Shown in pieces: positions 5,639-11,597 of a DNA stretch of 13,801 nt. Made by a program: the position numbers and the translations under genes. Positions within the stretch are counted from its first letter, which is position 1, and every line of letters begins with the position of its first letter. The notes under the pieces were generated by a model that worked only from the letters and a program-made list of their open reading frames with translations, did no database searches and was not told the origin of the DNA. The stretch comes from JAPSGM01 sp036258735 (GTDB taxonomy: Bacteria; Chloroflexota; Limnocylindria; QHBO01). The DNA lies in NCBI GenBank assembly GCA_036258735.1, contig DATADC010000116.1, forward strand, positions 1 to 13,801. The letters are read 5' to 3'.

Positions 5639-6631
5639 ATGTCCGACACCCACGTGAAGGTGGCCGTCACGGGCGCGGCGGGCCAGATCGGCTATGCGCT
5701 GCTGTTCCGGATCGCGTCGGGTCAGATGTTCGGGCCGCGCACCACCGTGGACCTCCAGCTGCTGGAGCTCGAGGCCGCGCTGCCCGCCCTCCAGGGCGTG
5801 GCCATGGAGCTGGACGACTGCGCCTTTCCGCTGCTGCGCCGGGTGGTCTGCACCTCCAGCGCAGAGGAGGCCTTCGCCGATGCCAACTGGGCGCTGCTGG
5901 TCGGCGCCGTGCCCCGCAAGGAGGGCATGGAGCGCAAGGACCTGCTGAACATCAACGGCGGCATCTTCTCGGCGCAGGGGCGTGCCATCTCGGAGGCCGC
6001 TGCAGACGACGTGCGGGTCCTGGTGGTCGGCAACCCGTGCAACACCAACTGCCTGATCGCCGCCGCCAACGCGCCCCGCGTCCCGAGCGAGCGCTGGTTC
6101 GCCATGACCATGCTCGACGAGAACCGCGGGCGCTCGCTGCTGGCGCGTCGGGCAAGCGTGCTGGTGGAGGAGGTGCGCAACCTCGGAGTGTGGGGCAATC
6201 ACTCTGCCACCCAGTACCCCGACGTGTACCACGCCACAATCGGCGGCCGTCCGGCCGACCAGGTCATCGACGACGAGGCATGGATCCGTGGCGAGTTCCT
6301 GACCGCCGTCCAGCAGCGCGGCGCCGCCATCATCAAGGCCCGCGGCCAGTCGTCCGCGGCCTCCGCGGCCAACGCCGCGGTGGACACCGTGCGCAACATC
6401 ACGCAGCCCACCGGGGAGCAGTTCAGCGCCGCGGTCCCCGCTCCGGGCGACGGCGGGGGCTACGGCGTCCCGGAGGGCGTCGTCTTCGGCTATCCGCTGC
6501 GCGCCACCGGTCCCGGTCGGGTCTCCATCGTGCAGGACATCCAGCACGGCGAGTGGGCGCAGGGCCGTATCCAGGCCACGCTCGACGAGCTCGTCGAGGA
6601 GCGTGACGCAGTGAAGGAACTGCTGCCGTGA
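5639..6631 (+). CDS. mdh: Malate dehydrogenase (NAD-dependent)
   Basis: The 330-residue enzyme interconverts malate and oxaloacetate in the TCA cycle. It is the LDH-like, 325-330-residue type typical of actinobacteria. Visible features are the Rossmann NAD loop TGAAGQIG (11-18), acidic LELE (42-45) at the end of the second strand consistent with NAD preference, and the substrate loop GAVPRKEGMERKDLL (89-103) with Arg93 and Arg99. The catalytic set is LDENR (Asp160, Arg163) and the proton-relay His188 in VWGNHSATQYPD. The usual GNPANTNALI segment reads GNPCNTNCLI, with two Cys replacing Ala near the cofactor pocket. It is the first gene of a two-gene operon with citrate synthase, with a 4-bp stop/start overlap. 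There is no Shine-Dalgarno; a -10-like TACACT lies 7 nt upstream. Confidence 0.96.
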   Translation: MSDTHVKVAVTGAAGQIGYALLFRIASGQMFGPRTTVDLQLLELEAALPALQGVAMELDDCAFPLLRRVVCTSSAEEAFADANWALLVGAVPRKEGMERKDLLNINGGIFSAQGRAISEAAADDVRVLVVGNPCNTNCLIAAANAPRVPSERWFAMTMLDENRGRSLLARRASVLVEEVRNLGVWGNHSATQYPDVYHATIGGRPADQVIDDEAWIRGEFLTAVQQRGAAIIKARGQSSAASAANAAVDTVRNITQPTGEQFSAAVPAPGDGGGYGVPEGVVFGYPLRATGPGRVSIVQDIQHGEWAQGRIQATLDELVEERDAVKELLP

Positions 6632-7932
6632 CCGAAACCGTGTCCCGAACGCAGACCGCCCAGCTGGCCTTCGACGGCAAGGACCTCGAGCTGCCGGTGC
6701 AGCGCGGGACGGAGGGCGAGCTGGCGATGGACATCTCGCGCCTCCGTGCCGAGACGGGCCTGGTGACCATGGACATCGGCTACGGCAACACCGGCTCGTG
6801 CACCTCGGCCATCACCTACCTGGACGGCGAGGCCGGGATCCTGCGCTACCGCGGCTACCCCATCGAGGAGCTGGCCGAGCAGAGCACCTTCCTGGAGGTC
6901 GCCTACCTTCTCATCTACGGCGAGCTGCCCACCAGCGAGCAGCTGGACTCGTTCGTGGGCGAGATCACGCACCACACCCTGATCCGCGAGGAGATGCGCC
7001 ACTTCTTCGACTCCTTCCCCGCCGACGCGCATCCCATGGCGGTGCTGGCCTCCGGCACGGTGGCCATGAGCACCTTCTACCCCGACTCATGGGAGATCTT
7101 CGACCCCGACGCGGTCGAGATCACCACGCTGCGCCTCATCGCCAAGCTGCCGACCCTGGCCGCGTGGTCGTTCAAGAAGGCGATCGGGCAGCCCTACGTC
7201 TACCCACGCAACGACCTCGGCTACTCGGCCAACCTGCTGCACATGATGTTCGCGGTCCCGTCGGAGCCGTACGAGGTCAAGCCCGAGGTGGCCGAGGCGC
7301 TGGACCTGCTCCTCATCCTGCATGCCGACCACGAGCAGAACGCGTCCACCGCCACGGTGCGAATGGTCGGCAGCACCCACGTCAACATGTATGCGTCGAT
7401 CAGCGCCGGCATCGACGCCCTGTGGGGGCCACTGCACGGCGGTGCCAACGAGGCGGTCATCAACACCCTGGAGCGAATCGTGGCCAGTGGTGGCGACGTC
7501 AGCCGCTACGTGGCGCTGGCCAAGGATCCGAACTCGACCTTCAAGCTTCCCGGCTTCGGCCACCGCGTCTACAAGAACTTCGACCCGCGGGCCACCATCA
7601 TCAAGAAGGCCGCCGACCGCGTGCTGGCCGCCACCGAGGCCGATGGCGCCCTCTTCGAGGTCGCCCTCAAGCTCGAGGAGGTCGCACTCAACGACGAGTA
7701 TTTCGTGCAGCGCAAGCTCTACCCCAACGTCGACTTTTACTCGGGGCTGATCTACGCCGCCATTGGCTTTCCGAAGAACATGTTCACCAACTGCTTCGCC
7801 ATCGGGCGGCTCCCGGGCTGGATCGCCCAATGGCGAGAGATGATCGCCTCCAAGGAGACCAAGATCGGCCGCCCGCGGCAGGTGTACACCGGACCGACCG
7901 AGCGCGCGTACGTCCCGATCGACCAGCGCTAG
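6628..7932 (+). CDS. gltA: Citrate synthase
   Basis: The 434-residue protein condenses oxaloacetate with acetyl-CoA to citrate and is the size of type-II (hexameric, GltA-like) citrate synthases. The catalytic triad is visible: His235 in LHADHEQNAS, His270 in LWGPLHGGANEAV and Asp369 in NVDFYSGL. The N-terminal beta-rich domain (up to about residue 60, ending MDIGYGNTGSCTSAITYLDGE) is also characteristic. The GTG start overlaps the mdh TGA (GTGA), and AAGGA at 6614-6618, inside the mdh 3' end, is 9 nt upstream, so translation is probably coupled to mdh. Its substrate is the direct product of Mdh, and co-expression would help pull the unfavourable malate oxidation forward. A CCGGCC/GGCCGG hairpin follows 7 nt after the stop. 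Confidence 0.97.
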   Translation: MTETVSRTQTAQLAFDGKDLELPVQRGTEGELAMDISRLRAETGLVTMDIGYGNTGSCTSAITYLDGEAGILRYRGYPIEELAEQSTFLEVAYLLIYGELPTSEQLDSFVGEITHHTLIREEMRHFFDSFPADAHPMAVLASGTVAMSTFYPDSWEIFDPDAVEITTLRLIAKLPTLAAWSFKKAIGQPYVYPRNDLGYSANLLHMMFAVPSEPYEVKPEVAEALDLLLILHADHEQNASTATVRMVGSTHVNMYASISAGIDALWGPLHGGANEAVINTLERIVASGGDVSRYVALAKDPNSTFKLPGFGHRVYKNFDPRATIIKKAADRVLAATEADGALFEVALKLEEVALNDEYFVQRKLYPNVDFYSGLIYAAIGFPKNMFTNCFAIGRLPGWIAQWREMIASKETKIGRPRQVYTGPTERAYVPIDQR

Positions 7933-7939
7933 GGCTTGC

Positions 7940-7955
7940 CCGGCCACGAGGCCGG
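7940..7955 (+). terminator. GC-rich hairpin downstream of gltA
   Basis: CCGGCC-ACGA-GGCCGG is a perfect 6-bp stem with a tetraloop, 7 nt after the citrate synthase stop. The position suits a transcript end, but no T-tract follows, so intrinsic termination is only possible, not shown. Confidence 0.4.
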
Positions 7956-8066
7956 AGGCGCTCTCCTGGCGAGCACAACGGACAAGGAAGCGCCGGCCAA
8001 GGCGCTCGGTTCGCCGCCGCGCTCTCCCCACGAGCAGAAGGGACAGCAGAACGCCGTTCGGTGTCC

Positions 8067-8091
8067 GTTACGCTCGCGCAGCGAGCGCAAC
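8067..8091. repeat. Hairpin in the gltA-MBL spacer
   Basis: GTTACGCTCG (8067-8076) pairs with CGAGCGCAAC (8082-8091) at 9 of 10 positions around a CGCAG loop. Its role is unknown; it could be an RNA stem or a binding site. Confidence 0.5.
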
Positions 8092-8117
8092 ATGGGGACG
8101 TTCCTGGACTGAGTGCA

Positions 8118-8131
8118 GTCCGATATCGGAC
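8118..8131. promoter_or_regulatory. Perfect 14-bp palindrome, candidate operator
   Basis: GTCCGATATCGGAC is fully self-complementary and lies 22 bp upstream of the probable -10 (8154-8159) of the MBL gene, next to where a -35 would be. It overlaps the GGACTG/CAGTCC hairpin at 8106-8121. The position suits a dimeric repressor or activator; none is encoded in the window. Confidence 0.45.
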
Positions 8132-8153
8132 ACGGACGGCGGCAACCCGGCCC

Positions 8154-8159
8154 TAACAT
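8154..8159 (+). promoter_or_regulatory. Probable -10 hexamer of the MBL hydrolase gene (leaderless)
   Basis: TAACAT fits TANNNT and ends 10 nt before the ATG at 8170. No Shine-Dalgarno lies between. This supports choosing 8170 rather than an upstream in-frame GTG at 8113 that would read through the promoter and palindrome. Confidence 0.5.
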
Positions 8160-8169
8160 CGGCCCCCAC

Positions 8170-8949
8170 ATGGAGCTGACCGTCCTGGGCCGCTCGCCGG
8201 CCCGTCCCAACCCCGGCGAGGCGTGCGCCGGCTACCTGCTGGAGGGCGGCGGCTCGCGGATCATGATGGACATCGGTCCGGGGGTGGTGGCCCAGCTGCT
8301 GCGCCGCAACACCCCCGACGAGCTGGATGCGGTGGTCATCAGCCACATGCATACGGACCACTGCCTGGACCTGGTGACGCTGCGCTACTCGTACCCGTGG
8401 ATCGACGTCGCCAAGCACCGCCTGCTGGTAATCGTGCCGCCGGGATCCATGGCGCAGCTGTCCGAGCTGGCGCTGGGATCGGGCTACGCCAACTTCTTCG
8501 ACAAGAGCTTCATCTTCCTGGAGCACGACGGCAAGCGGCCGATCGAGATCGGCAACCTGCGGCTGGAGCCGGACGAGACGCAGCACTTCGTGCGCACTTG
8601 GGGCTTTCGGGTCACGGCCCGCGGGCCCGACGAGGACCCGGACCGGGTCTTCTCCTACTCGGCCGACGCAGGCCCCTGCCCGGCGCTTCCGCGCCTGGCG
8701 GACACCGCCGACCTGTTCCTGTGCGAGGCGGCACTGCGCGACCTGTCCGAAGACGACCCCGAGCCGCAGAGCCGCGGGCACCTGCTGCCTGGGGAGGCGG
8801 CGCTCGTCGCCCGCAACGCCCGCTCCAAGCGGCTGCTGCTGACCCACATCCCGCTGCCCGACGGCGGCGAGTGGGCAATGCGCGAGGCGGGCGCCATCTA
8901 CGACGGGCCGCTGGAGATCGCGGAGCCGCTCAGGACCTACACGGTCTAA
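8170..8949 (+). CDS. MBL-fold metallo-hydrolase (RNase Z/ElaC-like superfamily)
   Basis: The 259-residue product starts METTVLG-like (MELTVLGRSP), standard for MBL-fold hydrolases of the RNase Z-like group. The metal ligands are visible: HMHTDH (His59, His61, Asp63, His64), His139 in TQHF, Asp166 in YSADAGPCP, and His226 in LLTHIPLP. The GHLLPGEAALVA segment (203-214) is the usual helix preceding the last ligand strand. Two metal ions, commonly zinc, would activate water; the substrate (tRNA 3' end, phosphodiester or other) cannot be read from the sequence. There is no long exosite insertion like that of true RNase Z, so a general MBL hydrolase is the safer name. There is no signal peptide. 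The start at 8170 fits the family N-terminus. Its stop is only 3 bp from that of the convergent membrane-protein gene. Confidence 0.9.
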   Translation: MELTVLGRSPARPNPGEACAGYLLEGGGSRIMMDIGPGVVAQLLRRNTPDELDAVVISHMHTDHCLDLVTLRYSYPWIDVAKHRLLVIVPPGSMAQLSELALGSGYANFFDKSFIFLEHDGKRPIEIGNLRLEPDETQHFVRTWGFRVTARGPDEDPDRVFSYSADAGPCPALPRLADTADLFLCEAALRDLSEDDPEPQSRGHLLPGEAALVARNARSKRLLLTHIPLPDGGEWAMREAGAIYDGPLEIAEPLRTYTV

Positions 8950-8952
8950 GCC

Positions 8953-9495
8953 TCAATCCCGGCGCGTCTCGCCCTCTATCCGCGCGCGAGCGATGTAGCG
9001 ATCGGCCGACCAGACGGCCAGCGCCCACATCAGCGAGAGCACCAGCGTGAGGCCGATGAGCGCCAGCGCGGCAGTCAGCGCCCCGCCGCCCAGACGACCG
9101 CCGAGCATCACCACCCCCACCACGCCGATCGCGATGGTGCCGCCGATCATCAGCAGGCCGATCTTGGCGGCGGTCCAGGCAAACCACGGCAGCGAATGGC
9201 CCTGGGCTCGGCCGGTTAGCCACAGCAGCGTCGGTCCCGCTGCCCCGAACAGGGCGATGTAGAAGCCAATCCCGCTGAAGAGGTCATCCGGACCCAGGCG
9301 CTGGGCCATGAAGGCGGCCGCGAAAACCCAGGCTGCCAGGAGCGCGCTGGCGGCGCCGATGCCCACCAGCCAGACGAGCAGTAGCGTCGCTGTGCCGGTG
9401 GAGAGGCGCTCGACCAGCTCGCCGTCGCGGCCCTCAGCCAGCTCGGTAGGGCCGCCCTCCGGAAGCTGCGGCACTTCCTCGTGGGGGTCTGTCAC
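8953..9495 (-). CDS. Hypothetical four-helix membrane protein, last gene of operon
   Basis: I do not recognise this 180-residue protein. It has an acidic, soluble N-terminus (1-30, rich in E, P and G) and four hydrophobic segments at about residues 33-63, 73-95, 102-132 and 137-166, ending in a short charged tail (ARIEGETRRD). Small residues (Gly/Ala) abound in the helices. It contains no catalytic motif I can name. The GTG start at 9493-9495 overlaps the stop of the upstream LLM oxidoreductase gene (GTGA), and GGAGG (9506-9510) lies 10 nt upstream within that gene, so translation is probably coupled. It is the fourth and last gene of the mmsA-led operon. A transport or accessory role for the operon is possible but not shown. 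Confidence 0.75.
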   Translation of the reverse strand: MTDPHEEVPQLPEGGPTELAEGRDGELVERLSTGTATLLLVWLVGIGAASALLAAWVFAAAFMAQRLGPDDLFSGIGFYIALFGAAGPTLLWLTGRAQGHSLPWFAWTAAKIGLLMIGGTIAIGVVGVVMLGGRLGGGALTAALALIGLTLVLSLMWALAVWSADRYIARARIEGETRRD

Positions 9496-10415
9496 GCGAC
9501 GACTGCCTCCGCCAGAGGCTCCGCCACCTCGCGTACCACGGCGCGCAGGTTGTCCGGACCGAGCTTCGGGACCAGGGCCAGGATGACGTGCTGAGCGCCG
9601 GCCTCGACCATGCGCCGTCCCTCGTCGACCGCGCGCCGGCGGTCCTCGGCGCTGGACCCGGTGACGACCTGGGCCGCGAACGTGAAACCTGCGGGGTCCC
9701 GTCCAGCGGCTTCCAGCGCCCGCAGCACGGCGTCACGCCTGTCGACCAAGTATCCAAGGTCGCCAGCCCGGTTGCCGGGCATGACCCAGCCGCTGCCGGC
9801 GCGCGCGGCCAGCACGATGCCACGCCGCTTCTGGCCGCCGAGCCAGATCGGAGGGCCGTCGGCGTTGGCCGGCGGCGGATCGTTGACGGCGCCCCGCAGC
9901 GGGTAGAACGGATCGTCGAGGCTGACGCCGGGCTCGTGCCGCGCCTCGGCGGAGAAGAGCGCCCGAAGCACCTCGACCGCCGATTCCAGCCGGCTGATGC
10001 GCTCACCGATCGGCGGCAGCGGGATGCCTAACGCCTCGTGCTCGCCCTCGTGCCAGCCCGCGCCGAGCCCCACGATGAAGCGTCCCCCGGTAACGTGGTC
10101 CATGACCGTGGCCTGCTTGGCCAGCACGGCCGGATGGCGGAAGGTGTTGGCCAGCACGGCCTGGCCGAGCCACTTGCCCGGCACACGGTGGGCGAGCGAG
10201 GCCATCAGCGTAAAGGCCTCCCACGCCTGGCCCCCACGCTCGCGCGTCGCATCGGTGAGGTGGTCGGCCATCCACCCGGCGGCCAGGATCGGCTCCTCGC
10301 CGGCGGCCGCCCAGGTCTCGTCCAGCGCCTGCCAGGTGACGTCGGTGGGAGTTGTCTTGAAACCGATGGTCAGCCGCCCGCTCAGCGGGTCCGGCGCTGG
10401 CAGCCGGGTCGGCAT
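9492..10415 (-). CDS. LLM class (luciferase-like) oxidoreductase, probably F420-dependent
   Basis: The 307-residue product is a luciferase-like (beta/alpha)8 flavin/F420 oxidoreductase. Diagnostic segments are WMADHL (48-53), VLANTFRHPAVLAKQATVMDHVTGGRF (87-113) and GLGAGWHEGEHEALGIPLPP (116-135), followed by ERISRLESAVEVLRALF (138-154), PIWLGGQ (189-195) and a C-terminal helix. The last two motifs are typical of the actinobacterial F420-dependent LLM subgroup, but F420 versus FMN cannot be settled from this alone. The substrate is unknown. I chose the ATG at 10413-10415: it begins 4 bp after the stop of the upstream PLP-enzyme gene, whereas the longer frame to 10472 adds a Pro-rich stretch that overlaps that gene. 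Downstream it overlaps the membrane-protein gene by 4 bp. Confidence 0.9.
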   Translation of the reverse strand: MPTRLPAPDPLSGRLTIGFKTTPTDVTWQALDETWAAAGEEPILAAGWMADHLTDATRERGGQAWEAFTLMASLAHRVPGKWLGQAVLANTFRHPAVLAKQATVMDHVTGGRFIVGLGAGWHEGEHEALGIPLPPIGERISRLESAVEVLRALFSAEARHEPGVSLDDPFYPLRGAVNDPPPANADGPPIWLGGQKRRGIVLAARAGSGWVMPGNRAGDLGYLVDRRDAVLRALEAAGRDPAGFTFAAQVVTGSSAEDRRRAVDEGRRMVEAGAQHVILALVPKLGPDNLRAVVREVAEPLAEAVVA

Positions 10416-10419
10416 GCCG

Positions 10420-11589
10420 CTAGACGGCGGCCGGCACGGCGGCGGAAACGAAGGCAGCCTCGAGATCGGCAATCAGGTCGTCAGCGGCCTCGATGCCGAC
10501 GGACAGCCGCACCAGCCCGGCCGGGACGGCCAGCGGCGAGTCGGCCACCGACGCGTGGGTCATGGCCGCCGGCAGCTCGATCAGCGACTCCACTGCGCCC
10601 AGCGACTCCGCCAGCGTGAACAGCCGGGTGGCCGCGACGAAGCGCTCGGCAACTGACAGCTCTGCGTTGAGCTCGAAGCTGACCATGGCGCCGGGCAGGC
10701 GCATCTGCCGCTCCGCGACCTCCCGGTACGGGCTCTCGGGCAGGCCCGGCCAGTTGACGTGGCCTACCTCCGGCCGACCGTTGAGCCAGAACGCGATGGC
10801 GCGCGCGTTGGCCGTGGCGCGGTCCATGCGGACGGCCAGCGTGCGCAGGCCGCGCAGCACCAGGAAGCAATCGAACGGGCTGGGAACGGCCCCAGCCGCG
10901 TTCTGGTGGAACCGAAGCCGCTCGGCCAGGTCGTCGCGGCTGGTGGCCAGCAGGCCGCCGATCACGTCGGAATGGCCGCCGAGGTACTTCGTCGCCGAGT
11001 GGAGCACCACGTCGGCGCCGAGCTCAAGCGGCCGCTGCAGGTACGGCGTGGCGAAGGTGTTGTCGACCACCGTGACGGCGCCTGCGTCCCGCGCCATGGC
11101 GGCCACCGCGGCGATGTCGGCCACCTTGAGGAGCGGGTTGGTGGGCGTCTCGATCCACACCAGCCGGGCGGGCCGGCCCTCCCCCGCGATGGCCCGCTCC
11201 ACCGCATCGAGATCCGTGAGGTCCACGGCGTCGGCCGCGACACCGTATCGGCTCCAGACCTTGTCGGCCAGGCGCCAGGTTCCGCCATACACGTCGTCGG
11301 AGATGACCACTCGGTCGCCCGGTTCGGTCAGGTACAGGATGTTCTGCGTCGCCGCCAGGCCCGATGCGTAGGCGAAGCCGTGGGACGCCCCCTCGAGGCT
11401 GGCGATTGCCCGCTCGAGCGCGCGCCGCGTGGGATTGTCGCTGCGGCCGTACTCGAAGCCGGCCCGCGTTCCGCCGACGCCGTCCTGCTTGAAGGTCGTG
11501 CTCATCTGGATCGCCGGCACAACCGCGCCGGTGGCCTCGTCCGGCTCGTGGCCGGCATGCACGGCGAGCGTCTCGAACTTGTCCGTCAT
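10420..11589 (-). CDS. Cystathionine gamma-synthase / gamma-lyase-type PLP enzyme
   Basis: The 389-residue protein belongs to the Cys/Met-metabolism PLP family. It shows the N-terminal TLAVHAGHEPDEATGAVVPA (7-26), YGRSDNPTR (47-55; usual form YSRTGNPTR), ASGLAATQ (75-82), ETPTNPLL (147-154), the PLP aspartate region VVDNTFATPYLQRP (174-187) and the Schiff-base lysine Lys201 in HSATKYLGGHSD. The family makes or cleaves cystathionine, or acts as a methionine gamma-lyase; sequence inspection does not separate these. The end (VRLSVGIEAADDLIADLEAAF) is complete. The ATG at 11587-11589 sits 8 bp after the stop of the dehydrogenase gene; a longer open frame beyond it is antisense noise within that gene. 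It is the second gene of the operon. A gamma-lyase producing 2-oxobutyrate would feed propionyl-CoA metabolism alongside mmsA, but that is inference. Confidence 0.93.
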   Translation of the reverse strand: MTDKFETLAVHAGHEPDEATGAVVPAIQMSTTFKQDGVGGTRAGFEYGRSDNPTRRALERAIASLEGASHGFAYASGLAATQNILYLTEPGDRVVISDDVYGGTWRLADKVWSRYGVAADAVDLTDLDAVERAIAGEGRPARLVWIETPTNPLLKVADIAAVAAMARDAGAVTVVDNTFATPYLQRPLELGADVVLHSATKYLGGHSDVIGGLLATSRDDLAERLRFHQNAAGAVPSPFDCFLVLRGLRTLAVRMDRATANARAIAFWLNGRPEVGHVNWPGLPESPYREVAERQMRLPGAMVSFELNAELSVAERFVAATRLFTLAESLGAVESLIELPAAMTHASVADSPLAVPAGLVRLSVGIEAADDLIADLEAAFVSAAVPAAV

Positions 11590-11597
11590 CGGCCCGC

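Larger units (their letters stand above)
7933..8169. other. Structured intergenic region between gltA and the MBL hydrolase gene
   Basis: These 237 bp show no supported coding sequence. They contain a dense set of inverted repeats: CCGGCC-ACGA-GGCCGG (7940-7955), AACGGACA (7977-7984) facing TGTCCGTT (8062-8069), a 10-bp arm pair with one mismatch (8067-8091), GGACTG-AGTG-CAGTCC (8106-8121) and the perfect 14-bp palindrome GTCCGATATCGGAC (8118-8131). The last two overlap, so only one can form at a time in RNA. Confidence 0.65.

Noticed and set aside
8113..8169. Upstream in-frame start for the MBL gene at 8113
   Set aside because: The extra 19 residues would span the palindrome and the -10 hexamer, lack similarity to the family and have no ribosome site.
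7929..8210. A 93-codon minus-strand open frame across the gltA-MBL spacer
   Set aside because: It overlaps the hairpin array and the start of the MBL gene, has no ribosome site and no recognisable domain.
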